From Inia geoffrensis (taxonomy: Eukaryota > Chordata > Mammalia > Artiodactyla > Iniidae), in assembly GCA_036417435.1 (NCBI GenBank), contig CM070910.1, positions 15,627,501 to 15,691,500 of the forward strand: a DNA stretch of 64,000 nucleotides, given 5' to 3'. Shown in pieces: positions 13,211-44,887 of this stretch; the stretch's first letter is position 1, and each line of letters begins with the position of its first letter. The notes under the pieces are model-generated. The model made no database searches. It saw only the letters and a list, made by a program, of their open reading frames with translations, and had not been told where the DNA came from. The position numbers were made by a program, and so were the translations under genes.

Positions 13211-13422
13211 TTTTTTTTTTTTTTTTTGCGGTACGCGGGCCTCTCACTGTTGTGGCCTCTCCTGTTTTGCGGAGCACAGGCTCCGGACGCGCAGGGTCAG
13301 CGGCCATGGCTCATGGGCCCAGCCGCTCCGTGGCATGTGAGATCTTCCCAGACCGGGGGCATGAACCCGTGTCCCCTGCATCGGCAGGCGGACTCTCAAC
13401 CACTGCGCCACTAGGGAAGCCC
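13211..13422 (-). mobile_element. CHR-type SINE
   Basis: Reversed copy with a T-run at the left. The target duplication gacaaagcatttttt lies at 13196-13210 and 13423-13437. Confidence 0.94.
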
Positions 13423-13437
13423 GACAAAGCATTTTTT

Positions 13438-16400
13438 AATGCATGGGAATGAATAACATAAAATTCATTACACAGGGAGGTTAGTACTTTCTTCTGTGGA
13501 AGGAGAGAAGAGGATGGAGTTGGGGAGGGGGACGTAGTGGGTATCAACTGTGTTGATGTTGTTCTGTATCTTAACCCAAAGTTGTGGTTATGTAGTTATT
13601 TCTTATAATATTCTTTAGATCATGTGCATATATTTTAAATGTTGCCTTAGTTTTTAAAACTTATTAGATAATGACAAGTGTTATAAAGAGAATAAAGAAT
13701 GACCAACGTGGTGGTATTTAGATTGGATGGTCAAAGAAAGCTGCTCAGAGAGGTAAGAGTTGAGCTGAAAATGTGACTGGCAGGGAGAAGCCAGCCGCGA
13801 TGATGCCTGGAGCATTTGAGGTCGAGAGAACATTTAGTGGAAAGTGTCAAGAACTGTGAAGGGTCTGAGTGAGTACCCTTCTTGCATGCTAACAAGGTAG
13901 CCTGCCAGTTTTGTAGGCGCTGGACGAAGACCCGAGGCATCTGGGTCAGACCAAGAGATTTTACTATTCTCGGCAGCAGGCAGAGTGACATTCATGTTCA
14001 CACGGGTTCTCCGTGCTCACTGCCTGCAGGCGATGCAAGAGGTAGACTGGGTAAGACTTGCTGATGACTTTGGATGCGGGGGATAGGAGAAGGACAGAAA
14101 TTTAGGATGCTTTCTAGATTTGGGGCTGCATCTAAAGGAGAATGAATTGAGGATCCTAGCAAGGAGTGAGAAAGATTCAGAATAATTACTTTGAGCATGG
14201 AAGCATCTAAGATGCTTAATAGACATCAAAGATGAGATGCCTAGTAGACATCTTAATAGATGCTTAATAGACATCCAAGAGGACGTGCAGAGGAAGCAGT
14301 TGAGTGTAAGTGTCTGGAGTTTAGGGAAGAGGTCAAAGCTGGAGGTAGAGACCTGAGAGGCACTGGCAGAGGGCAGGTACTTAGAGCCCTGGGATAGAGG
14401 AGCTTGTTAGAGAATGCTGTTCATGTTTACCAGCAGAACCACTTGGAATACTTGTTAAAAACGTAGATTTCCAAATCCCATTCAGATCTTGCATGTAAGC
14501 TTTTTTTATAATGTGGATATATTTTTGCATAAATTCAATCTTTTCCCAATATTTATTGTGTGCCTATTATTTCAAGTACTGTGCTTGGTTGTGATGAGAG
14601 AAGCTATATCATTGTCCTGTGGTCATAAAGAAAGGCCAGGAGAACCACTGAGATTTTGGCATTGATTTCATGAACCCTGAACCTGCTTCCAAACTTAACA
14701 TTATGAGGGAAAAATACCCCCCTGTTTATTTAAGCCACTATGGTTGGGGTTTTTTGTTGCTTACTTTCTGCCAAAAGCTTTCTAACCTGATACACATGTT
14801 GTATTATTATATTTATAAGTCTAGTACATTTAAATAAAATAAAACTAATCACTTCAGGGAAGGGGGGCTTTGATTAATGCTTGATTAACTCAAATTGAAT
14901 AACCAAATTCCCTTAAACCATCAGCCTCCTTGACAAGCATCATTTATTAAAATCTCTTAAACATTTTCAACTCCTTGTATGGACCTAATCATAGTTGATT
15001 TTCTGTTTTAGCACTTCATATAACTGACCTGGCAAGTTTACCGCCAGTTAAGCCAAAATGTTCTCATATACTCCAACTGCTCTTCTAAACCTAATAAGTT
15101 AAATTTATAAATACAGTGAATCTATTTTAATACTGTTAATGAGCTAAGTCAAATTTTCTTACACCTTTCAACATAAAATTAGAAGTCTAAATCAATTTCA
15201 CATTTTAAATTGGAATCATACGTTTTAAAAAAACACATTTAAAGTACTTAAATAAGAAACATATGCAAGATTATTCTTGACATGAGAGTATCAATATTAT
15301 GGGTTTGATTTATTTCATCACCTCCATATTCGATTCTAAACATTCTCAGACTTGAGAAGTCACTTATTCAACAAAGGAACAGATTTTCGACCTCAAGGGA
15401 GTCCAAGTTACTCGTGACCACAACATGGTGGAACCTCAGATAAGCCGAGGGCACCAAAGAGCGAAAATTGGAAGGCAAACGAGCCCCCGACCCTTTCTGT
15501 AGTTGCTGTGACAACAGGGGACACCTTCAGAGGCATTTGGTTTTAGAAGCTTCATTCCAGTTACCTCTCAGTTATTATTCTTTATTGTTCATGATTAGAG
15601 TAGAAGGAAGTTGGCAACTCCACCTCCACCCAGGTTAGCGAACTTCCTCTATTACTTTATTGGCTTCTATGTTTGCTTGGCCCTCTGCAGACATTGCTGA
15701 CATATTTCCATGTTGCTCTAAGGACGTTTTAATGCTATTGGATTTAATCCTGAACGTTTGGCTCTGAGCCGTCATTCTGAAGTCATGAGACCGTTCCCCT
15801 TCCTTGTGACGTTTCACGAATTCCCAAAATGAGATGATAGCATCTCACAGTTCATTAGAACTACTGTATTTAAGTCACAGGATCTCTGCTGCAGGTACCG
15901 TTCTTCCTGGAGCCTGTACATGCTGGATGTTAGCTGAGGCCACCCAGATGGGATGCTGATCTGGTCCCAACCTCAGATGCATCAGCCCGTTCAGCCCACT
16001 GCAGCACAGGGGGTCTCCTTATCATCCCCACCTCCTGTTCTCTTTATTCGCTTCTCTCTAAAAGGTAGAGAAGTTCCCCCCGTTTTTGAATGTCTGGTCT
16101 TTTGTGTGTGTGAAAGTGAGGCCACCACAGCAGAGCTGGAGCAACGTTTGTTTTAGATTTTTCATTATTTATAGATACATGTGGATTGAAACATTACAAT
16201 TGTTCCCATTTCACCAAATCCTAAGGGAGTACTCTGCTGATATCTGGCAAAAGAAGTTATATTCCTCGTGCCTCTAAAGAGAAATATTCATTGATAGCTA
16301 TATTTTCCTTAGGTTATAGATACTCCTAAAAATGTTTACAAAAAATTTTTTTAGTACCATATCAGTTCAAATACTCTTTAAAACTCCAATATTTAGAGAA

Positions 16401-16707
16401 ATTCACTGTTAATCATCTTTCTAAGGTGAATAATTACTTGTAATTTGTACATTTGGCTTAAAATGGAGTATACTTTGTTGGGTTTGAACTTGAGCAATAA
16501 GCCTTTGTTCCTCCAATTTCGCCAACCAGAGAAGCCCCTCCTCCTCCATAGATCTCAGCAAATAACGTGGAAATAGGGACTTTCCCTCAGTACTTCTGAG
16601 ATAGAAGTTTCCACTTTGTAGGCAGAGGCAGGAATGTTTAGGAAGAAGGGAATTTTAGTTTCCTTCTCTATATATTTATATTGATTTTATTGGCCCAAAT
16701 GGTTGCT
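13438..16707. other. intergenic, partly ancient repeat
   Basis: 13690-14400 reads like a purine-rich ancient repeat ('gacttgctgatgactttgga', 'ggaagcagttgagtgtaag') and contains three related 17-bp units (14211-14275). 14850-15340 is AT-rich unique DNA. No gene is seen. Confidence 0.6.
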
Positions 16708-16930
16708 ATATTTTGCACGCTGCAATGCAGATCCCGCGAGCTGCAACTAAGACCCGAAGCAGACAAATAAATAAATAAATAAAAAGCGAAAGAGGGGGAA
16801 ATGTTTGCCTTGCTTTGATTTACTTTGCGAATTCACATGAATAAATTTTGCTAGTTCATTAGAATACAGTACTAGAGCATCATGGTGCGTAATATAAGAA
16901 ATTCGGTTCCCCAAAGAGAAATGTATAAAT

Positions 16931-16934
16931 GTGA

Positions 16935-16968
<34 letters not shown>
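16931..16968 (+). repeat. (TG)n microsatellite in duplication copy A
   Basis: TG run in the duplicated block; the matching run in the other copy is at about 27821-27855. Confidence 0.95.
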
Positions 16969-16971
<3 letters not shown>

Positions 16972-17130
16972 AAGGGGAGGTGAAAGTAAGGATGCTTCTT
17001 TTCTGTTGTATAATAATGTGTTCAGAAATGTTCATTCTTCAAAAATTTTATAATGTTGAATAATTTCAGAAGTTTTGAACTGTTGTCACATCTGCTCCTG
17101 AGAAGTTTGTAATAGTTAAAAGTTTGTAGA

Positions 17131-17338
17131 GGGCTTCCCTCATGGCACAGTGGTTGAGTGTCCGCCTGCCGATGCAGGGGACATGGGTTCGTGCCCCTGT
17201 CCGGGAGGATCCCACATGCCGTGGAGCGGCTGGGCCCCGTGAGCCATGGCCGCTGAGCCTGCGCGTCCGGAGCCTGTGCTCCTCAACGGGAGAGGCCACA
17301 ACAGTGAGAGGCCTGCGTGCCGCAAAAAAAAAAAAAAA
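17131..17338 (+). mobile_element. CHR-type SINE inside duplication copy A
   Basis: A complete SINE body plus poly(A). The left flank aaaagtttgtaga is present, but the matching right flank is absent: the sequence after the A-run is ggaattactaat. The element came along with the duplicated block rather than by its own insertion. Confidence 0.92.
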
Positions 17339-18138
17339 GGAATTACTAATAATTCCATCCCCCAAAGAGAAAGCTGGCTGGAGCACCCCTCAAATCTGTA
17401 CCTTTGCAAATGTGTTCAGCATCCATGAGAAATCAGGACTGTGTTTCTGGGTGGCATGATTAGAAGGTGACCAGATCAACCCTTTGCTCAAGGGCCCTAA
17501 CCCATGTGATAGGACTTCCACTTTCCTCTCAAGTGGTTCTGTACTTGAACAACTGCACTCAGGCCCCCACCAGTGTCCGGATTCCTTCTCCACCCCACAC
17601 CTGGGGGCAAGGTTCTCCCAAACCCACAGCTCCTCAGCAGGGTGCCCTAAAACTAGCAAAGAGCTCCATGGGCTCAAACAGCTTCAAAACATTAGAAATA
17701 GAAGATCATAAAAATAACTTCAATTTCTTTGCACCGTGATGCCAAAGTGTTTATTGTTTTCTGCTATTGGAGCTCAGAGTATCTTTTTCCTATTAAAAAC
17801 AACTTGAAGTACAGTGATTAAGTTCCCAGCGCAGTCCACATAAATCTAACAAAGCCACAATGTTGTTAAAACAATGCTCGTTTACCGTAAAGAGTTCAGG
17901 ACAAATAACTATCACAATACTAATAATATTTTTAAAAGAATAGAAACAAAATATAAGAAAGTTTGTATTTAGTAAAATGTGTAGACTTGGGGAAAAGCAC
18001 GTTTAGAGAAGAAAAGATTTACGATGGAAGATTTTGGAGATACTGAAAGAGACTCTGGGTGCTTCAGAGGCTGACAGCACAGGTTCTTGTAATATCTAAT
18101 TATATGTACATATTTTTAAGAGTTTTATTTCTTTTTCA

Positions 18139-18266
18139 TTTTTTTTTTCTTTTTTTTTGGCCACACCACGTGGCTTGCAGGATCTTAGTTCCCCAACTAG
18201 GGATTGAACCCGGGCCCTCAGCAGTGAAAAGGGTGAGTCCCAACCACTGAACCACCAGGGAATTCC
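18139..18266 (-). mobile_element. short tRNA-derived SINE (older CHR/Bov-tA-like)
   Basis: Reversed short form, with T-rich tail, 'ggccacaccacgtggcttgc', 'gattgaacccgggccc' B box and 'accaccagggaattcc' head. More diverged than the other copies; no clear target duplication. Confidence 0.8.
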
Positions 18267-19030
18267 CTCTAACTATATTTTAAAGGGAAAAAAATGCTTC
18301 CTTTTCTCTGATACAGATTTGTCACCAGCTCTGACTCGTATCCATGATACTATTGATGATCTTATCAATGTACCGTGTGACACACGAATGAATTGAAAAG
18401 AGGCTGGAGAGTTTTTCTGGAGGGATCTGAGTTTTAAAAAAAAAATAGAAGAGAAAAAAGACAGTGGAAGGGGATAGAGAGGTGAGTAGAGTTGCTTTTG
18501 ATGAGCAATTATCTGAGCTCTGAGTGTACCTGTGTGAGCAGCGCCCCTGGAAGGGAAGACAGAGGGTGACAGGTGAAGGGCTAGAGCTGGCAGGCCCCGC
18601 CCAGCACACTGTGACCCCATCGGCTCCATACAGTGTGACTGCCAACTGGAGAAAAGGATAAGTGTGTTTCGTGGGGGAGAGTAGAAAAGAAGGGGAACAC
18701 AGAACTCCCTAGTGTCTGGAAAACAGTTCCCTTTAAGAAAAAGAAAGCAAGCCCTGATTTGTATGCCTGCCAGTTGCCATGGTGTAAATACTCCCACCGT
18801 GGGCAATTTCAAGCTGCAAATGGTTTAATAACTGGCTCACAAAATCCCTGAATATTTAACCATCAGCTTCAATGAGGTGGTGCGAGGCAGCTGCAACATG
18901 CACTCTGGGCTATGCGACTAACCATCTATATGTCCAGATGGTTGCCAGTCTACACAAGCATGCGCTGTTTTGTTCTGTGCTTGTGATGTTTTAATTATTT
19001 TGAAGGTTACTCATTAAAAACTGGCAGAAT

Positions 19031-19237
19031 AGGGGTTTCCCTGGAGGTGCAGTGGTTGAGAGTCCACCTGTCGATGCAGGGGACACGGGTTCGTGCCCCG
19101 GTCTGGGAAGATCCCACGTGCCACGGAGCGGCTGGCCCCATGAGCCATGGCCGCTGGGCCGCGCGTCCAGAGCCTGTGCTCCGCAATGTGAGAGGCCACA
19201 ACAGTGAGAGGCCCGCGTACCACAAAAAAAAAAAAAA
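19031..19237 (+). mobile_element. CHR-type SINE, 0.5 kb beyond the IYD stop
   Basis: Target duplication aaaaactggcagaat at 19016-19030 and 19238-19252. It lies antisense to IYD and may fall within the 3' UTR if the transcript extends past 19240. Confidence 0.94.
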
Positions 19238-19770
19238 AAAAACTGGCAGAATATCCATAAAGCTCAGGAAGAGTGCATCTCAAAATTACATCCTTGCCTA
19301 AAAGCCACCAGAAAGCAGGGGGCAGAAAACCGTTTGATCAATTTAAATTTAAAAATCATCACATAGCTGAATTCTTGGGACTATATTAAATTTTCTGATG
19401 ACTCTTTCCTCTTTGAGTTTTTAAAGAGTGAAAGAAAAAATCACCCGTGATTTTTCTGGAACAATTAAAAAACTTTAAAAACTAAGGGCATGTTCTTAGC
19501 AAAAATTTAATTTCCAAAGTGGATAAGAAATGGAAGAGAACATAGCTATTCATCTCTTACTCTGCATGGTTCAGCTAATCACACTATTGGAAGCAGGGCT
19601 TCTCAGACTCAAAGTGCTGTAGAAAGTGCAAAGATTTCTTCACACACAGGCCAGCCCTGTGGAATGGAGCGCCAGGAACACCCAGGGAGAGAGCAGCCTG
19701 TACTCCCAAAAGGAACAGGAGAAAGGAGTGGGGGGCATCACCTTCCAGCATGTCCCTGCCTGTGTCCTGC

Positions 19771-40028
<20,258 letters not shown>

Positions 40029-40044
40029 GGCGCTGAGGCTGATT

Positions 40045-40190
40045 CTGAATGGGGCCAATACTTCCGAGGCCGGTATTTAAACAAACAGGGACAGGAGTGG
40101 GGAATGCCGGGAGACGGAGTGAAGGAAGGAGAGGGGGGCCAGGGGAAGGAACACAGTGAACTCGCTGACTCTGCAAGGACTTTGCAAAGG
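40045..40190 (-). promoter_or_regulatory. IYD: putative IYD core and proximal promoter
   Basis: On the minus strand, TGTTTGTTTAAATA at 40074-40087 combines a TATA-like TTTAAATA with a forkhead core (TGTTTGTTT). It lies 46-60 nt before the ATG, so a start site near 40045-40050 and a very short 5' UTR would follow. About 150 nt before the ATG, CAAAGTCC (40177-40184) matches the HNF4 half-site. IYD is known to be expressed in thyroid, liver and kidney, and FOXE1 and HNF4A are plausible regulators. That link is inference from motifs. Confidence 0.45.
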
Positions 40191-40563
40191 AGAAAAGATC
40201 ACAGCCGTGTGGGAATGCACTGGTGCGTGAACTTTTTCAAACTGTGTGTTCAATCAATATATTCTTAGACAATAATTGCCAGGATTAGAGGAAACACATT
40301 AATGCACTAGATCTTACCAGCAGTGGTGGAAAGTGTTTACTCTTCCTCCTGTAGATTCTCTCTGAGAGCAGTGTGTCTTCAACTGGCCCGAAGCTAGGAA
40401 TCACCTGGAGTTGGCCCCTTTTGAGCGATTACCAAATCCCCTGGCATCTCGTCCTGAGGTTTTGGAGACGCGGAAGGATTGCCTATCTCAGGCCTCTCAC
40501 TCACATTTTGCCTTATATGTATCTACATTATTTGAATGTTTTTCAACCAGCATGAACTATTGT

Positions 40564-40960
40564 TTTCTACTTTTTTATTGTGATAAAACATAATAATATC
40601 AATATAAAATTTACCATCTTAGCCCATTTTAAGGGTCCAGTTCAATGGCATTAAGTGCATTCACAATGTTGTACACCCATCACCACTCTTCCCCAAACTG
40701 CTTCATCATCCCAAACAGAAACCCTCTAATCATTACACAGTAACTACCCCCTTCCTCTTCCCACAGGCCCTGGTAACCTCTAACCCACTTCCTGTCGCTA
40801 TGATGCTGACTATTCTAGGAACCCCCGTAAGGGCAATCATAGACTATTTGTCTTTTTGTGAGTGGCTTGTTTCACTTAGCAGAAGGTCTTCAAGGTTCAT
40901 CTGTGTTTTAACCGGTGTCAGAACTTCGTTTTCATGGCTTAGCAGGGGCTATTTATTTTT
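40564..40960 (-). mobile_element. old L1 3' end upstream of IYD
   Basis: 'tattgtgataaaacataataat', 'tgttgtacacccatcaccac' and 'ctggtaacctctaacccac' are the reversed L1 tail. It begins about 0.5 kb from the IYD start codon. Confidence 0.75.
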
Positions 40961-41962
40961 CTAACTAAAAAATAGATACTAAATAAATACCTCGTGATAT
41001 TTTTAAAAGATCTTTACAATGCAGTGCAATGAGTGCTATGATAGATGAGCACTCTGGGTCCCTCATTCTGTCTGAGACAGGACAAGAGCCCACAGAGGAC
41101 ATAAAGCTTTTACTGTCTTGACAAACCCAGTGTGACCTGGGACAGTGCTACTCAAGCAGCTTGTGCCAAAATCTAATCAATGCATTCTTCCTTTCCTTGA
41201 CAAACTCTCTCCAAAAAAATAAATAAATACAAATAAAAAAGTCAGCTGGCCTAGGCAGTATTAGTGTAGTGACATGGTTGCCTTGTCTGAAATTCCGTCC
41301 TAGTGTGTGCTCCGTGCCTCATTTTGTGACAGGTTAACAAGAGTGGATGGACTGCCGGTCTGCAGACCACGTGGTGAATAACATTAGTCTAGAAAACACA
41401 TTTTTCCAAGACACACATGACTTTTAACTTCCATTGCTGATGGTGAATCTGATTATCCCTGTCCCTGTGTCCTTCTTGCTTTCATAACATCCCACAAGTG
41501 TATTTGCAAGGGAAGTCAAATGAGGTGAAAGAGAACTTTCCAGGAAAGAGACTTCCTGGGGTGTTGAGTGAGGGAACACAGTTTCTAATGATTCACACGA
41601 GCAACCTTCATCAAGCATTTCTCTCAAGTGCTCATTTAGCAAGTGTTATACCAAGTATTCAAGCTAAAGGCTTGAAATAGGATGTGCCTATGTCTGCAGC
41701 AAAATCTTATCTCAGTGCAAATGTGAAGTTGGGGGAAATTTTTCAAAATATTTTTAAACCTAATTGGCCTCACCTGTACACAATCCATACTCACTAATAA
41801 CATCAACAACATCAAAGGGTATTTATTTTATATAGATGTAATGCCCAGAGGGCTGTGTGATGCAGAAGTTTATGTTACTATGTGTAAGCACTGTGTTGAT
41901 TCCTTATCTACTTTATCCCATTTAATCCACAGGACGAGGCACTTTAAAAGAAACTCCACCGC

Positions 41963-42546
41963 TCCAGCAATTCCACTACTGGGTATACACACAAAAGAAT
42001 TGAAAGGAGGGTCTCAAAGAGATATTCGCACACTTATGTTCATAGCACCATTTTTCACCATAGCCAAGAGATGGGAGCAACCCAAGTGTCCATGGACAGA
42101 TGAATGAATAAACAAAATACGGTATATAGAGACACTGGAATATTATTCAGCCTTAAAAAAAAAAAGAGGGAAATTCTGACACATGATGCAGCATAGATGA
42201 ATTCTGAAGACATTTGCTAAGTGAAAAAAGCCAGTCACAAAGAGATAAAACTTGTACAACCCACATATACGAGGTATCTAATGTAGTCAAATTCATAAAG
42301 ACAGAAAGTAAAACGGTTGTTGACTGTGGCTGGGAGAGGCGGAAAAGGAGAGTTGTCGTCTAATGGGTGCAGACTTTCAGCTTTGCAAGATGAAAAGAGT
42401 TCTGGAGATGGATGATGGTGATGGATGGCGGTGATGGTGGCACAACAGTGGGAATGTACTTAGCACTACTGAACCCACTTAAAAATAGCAAAGACGGTAA
42501 ATTTTATATTGTGTATATTTTACCAAAAAAATGTTTTAATTAAAAA
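41963..42546 (+). mobile_element. L1 3' end insertion
   Basis: Text of the ORF2 end ('caattccactactgggtata', 'tattattcagccttaaaaa') and a 3' UTR ending in a short A-run. It is flanked by aaactccaccgc (41951-41962) and aaactccactgc (42547-42558), a target duplication with one mismatch. Confidence 0.82.
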
Positions 42547-42621
42547 AAACTCCACTGCCCTGAAGAAAATGAACAGCTTAAACACCATAGCTAAGGCACG
42601 GTGAGGGAGTTAGAACAAGGT

Positions 42622-42806
42622 CCTCAAAGTGTGGTCCTGGATGCCCACCATCAGCATCCCCCGGTGATTTGTTAGAAATACAGATTCTCGGGCCCTACCT
42701 CCGACCCACTGAATCAGAAACTCTGGGGGTGGGCCCAGCACTCTGTGTTTCAAGAACCCCTCCAGGTGACTCTGACGCTTGCCACAGTCTGAGAACCACT
42801 GGCCTC
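42622..42806 (-). mobile_element. MER20-like hAT-Charlie element
   Basis: 'tcaaagtgtggtcctgg', 'gttagaaatacagattctcg', 'ccactgaatcagaaactctg' and the terminal 'cagtctgagaaccactgg' are the MER20/MER5 type non-autonomous element. Similar decayed copies occur at 56205-56353, 14425-14500 and 40386-40500. Confidence 0.7.
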
Positions 42807-43097
42807 AAGAAAGGCTCTCTCCTCACATTCCATACTTTACCCCAAATTTAGATTCTCTACACTCAAGTCCTCTCCCCACCCAAAAGAGCAAAGTATTGTA
42901 AACATGAAATGTTTATTGAAACATTTTCCTACGTGGTGTCTCAATAAAGCACAGAATGCTGCATACGATAAACTCCCAATAAATATAAATTCAAAGTTTT
43001 AACAATGGAGGTGATGTTTTAAAAACTATATTAAGGACGATTAATCTGGTCACAAACTCAGGTGTCAATAAAGGCTGTGACCAGGAAGCCCACTCAA

Positions 43098-43595
43098 AGA
43101 GGATATGGTGTATATAGAATGGAATATTACTCGGCCGTAAAAAGAATGAAATAATGCCATTGGCAGCAACATGGATGAACCTAGAGATTATCATACTAAG
43201 TGACATAAGTCAGACAGAAAAAGACAAATACCATATGATATCACTTAAATGTGGAATCTAGAAAAAGGATACAAATGAACTTATTTATAAAACAAAAACA
43301 GACTCACGGACATAGAAAACCAACTTATGGTTAACAAAGGGGAAAGATAGTGTGGGAGAAATTAGAAATTTGGGAGTAACATACACACAGTACTATACAT
43401 AAAATAGATAACCAACAAGGACCTACTGTATAGCACAGGGAACTGTACTCAATATTTTGCAATAACCTACATGGAAAAAGAATCTGAAAAAGAAATATAT
43501 ATATATGTGTGTATATGTGATATATATGAATCATTTTGCTGTACACCTGAAACTAATACAACATTGTAAATCAACTCTACTTCAATTTAAAAAAA
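43098..43595 (+). mobile_element. L1 3' end (cetartiodactyl type)
   Basis: 'ggaatattactcggccgtaa', 'ctactgtatagcacaggga' and 'ctgtacacctgaaactaata' are the last part of ORF2 and the 3' UTR, ending in an A-rich tail. It includes a TA/TG run at 43494-43530. Confidence 0.85.
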
Positions 43596-44477
43596 AGAAG
43601 AACCATTGCAGCCGTTCAGATGAGAGCTAACTGAGGGCTCATCAGGGGAGAAAACTGCGGGACTGGGAAGAGGAAATGGTGGCATAAAGGTTGCAGGTGG
43701 TGGAAGTGACAAGGTCCAGGCATGCGGGGTTATAGAGTGGCAATCCAAAATTACATCCCTCCTTCTCCAAGCTTATTCCAATCTGTATTTTGTTTCACTC
43801 TTTACTTTCTCTGGGGAAAAGAGTTTGGGATTTCACGGGGTTCGTGTTATTTAACCCAATGAGCATTTAAGTGGAGAGACTGGAGGGAGAGACTCTTCTA
43901 GAAAGAGCTCTCAGGAAAAAAGCTGAAAAGAAAACACAGGTCTCACAAAGCTGGGGATTGTTCCAGAACGTGATTCGTCAAGTGAGACTGTCTCTGCCCC
44001 TTTCAAAACACGCCTTCTGTGACTGGGGGTTTTCCCGAGTGTGTCTTTTCCTCACCCAAGCAATATCCAAACAGTACTGCTCAGTCATGGGTTGGGGCCC
44101 ACAGAAGAAACATTACAGGAATTCTCCAACCACTGTATTATATTATCTTTGGAAAACAATGCCTTTTTATGAATGAGCTTAGCCACAAACCAAATGGCAT
44201 CCATTCTAGATAAGAAGACAAAAACACTGTGGTGATATTAGTCAGAAACCTTTTTAATAGAAAAATGCCATGTTCCAGAGCAACATTATTTAGCATTTAT
44301 CAATACTGTATTTGCTTCCTGTAAGATTCATCATTGCTTTTCCACACCTTAAAAAAATTATCATCTGAACCAGTGGTGGTTTCTCAGTATTATTTCTCCT
44401 CTGAGAATAAATTACAAGGCAGAATTTTGACAAAACAAGGTGGCTCTTAAGAAAGGCATTTAAGGGGATGAGCCTGG

Positions 44478-44887
44478 TGTGCTCATTTTCAAGGTCTGCT
44501 GTAACAAAGTCCCACAAACTGTGTGGCTTCGAACAACAAAACTGTATTGTCTCACAGTTCCGGAGGCCAGAAGTCTAAAAGCAAGGTGTCAGCAGGGCCG
44601 GGCTCCCACTGAAGGGTCTAAGGACGAGTCAGTTCCAGGCCTTTCTCTTCACTCCTGGTAGAGGCCAGCAAGCCCTGACGCTCCTCAACCGGTAGCAACG
44701 TCTTCCCCTCCTCCTCCCCCGAGGGTCTCTGTCTGTGTGTTTCTCCTCTTCTTACAAGGACACAAATCATTTTAATTTGGGCCCACCCTAATGGCCCGAA
44801 ATTTATGTGTTTCCAAATAAAGTCACATTTGCACGTTCCAGGTGGACGTGAACATATCTCTTTGGGGACCCAGTTCAACCCATAACA
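44478..44887 (-). mobile_element. MLT1-type (MaLR) LTR
   Basis: Reversed LTR: 'gtctgctgtaacaaagtccc', 'ctgtattgtctcacagttcc', 'ggcccaccctaatggcc', 'gttcaacccataaca'. Non-coding and old. Confidence 0.8.

Larger units (their letters stand above)
16708..17338 (+). repeat. direct duplication, copy A (derived copy)
   Basis: This block repeats 27593-28226 in the same orientation. It starts within the 3' part of a SINE (tttgcacgctgcaatg…), runs through an A-rich tail, about 350 bp of unique DNA with a TG microsatellite, and a complete CHR SINE, and stops in that SINE's poly(A). Outside the last SINE I count about four differences in roughly 420 bp. The upstream SINE half and the right-hand target duplication present in the other copy are missing here. 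Confidence 0.93.
17340..19770 (-). other. IYD 3' UTR and immediate downstream region, end not defined
   Basis: No other coding region is supported here. Read on the gene strand, a candidate ATTAAA signal lies at 19506-19511 and AATAAA at 17750-17755, so the transcript could end soon after the stop or up to about 2 kb later. Two SINEs (18139-18266 minus, 19031-19237 plus) lie in it. The stretch at about 18740-18870 resembles 36280-36400 in intron 1 (shared old repeat). Confidence 0.35.

Noticed and set aside
15635..15817. Small minus-strand open frame considered as a processed pseudogene
   Set aside because: No parent protein is recognised and no A-tail or target duplication is seen.
18273..18812. 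179-residue open frame on the minus strand
   Set aside because: No recognisable domain, no splice or promoter context, and it overlaps a shared old repeat. It is within what random DNA can give.
40029..40058. Ten-residue N-terminal extension of IYD from an upstream in-frame TTG
   Set aside because: The ATG at 40026-40028 fits the family's start and directly precedes the membrane anchor; the upstream codon is not ATG.
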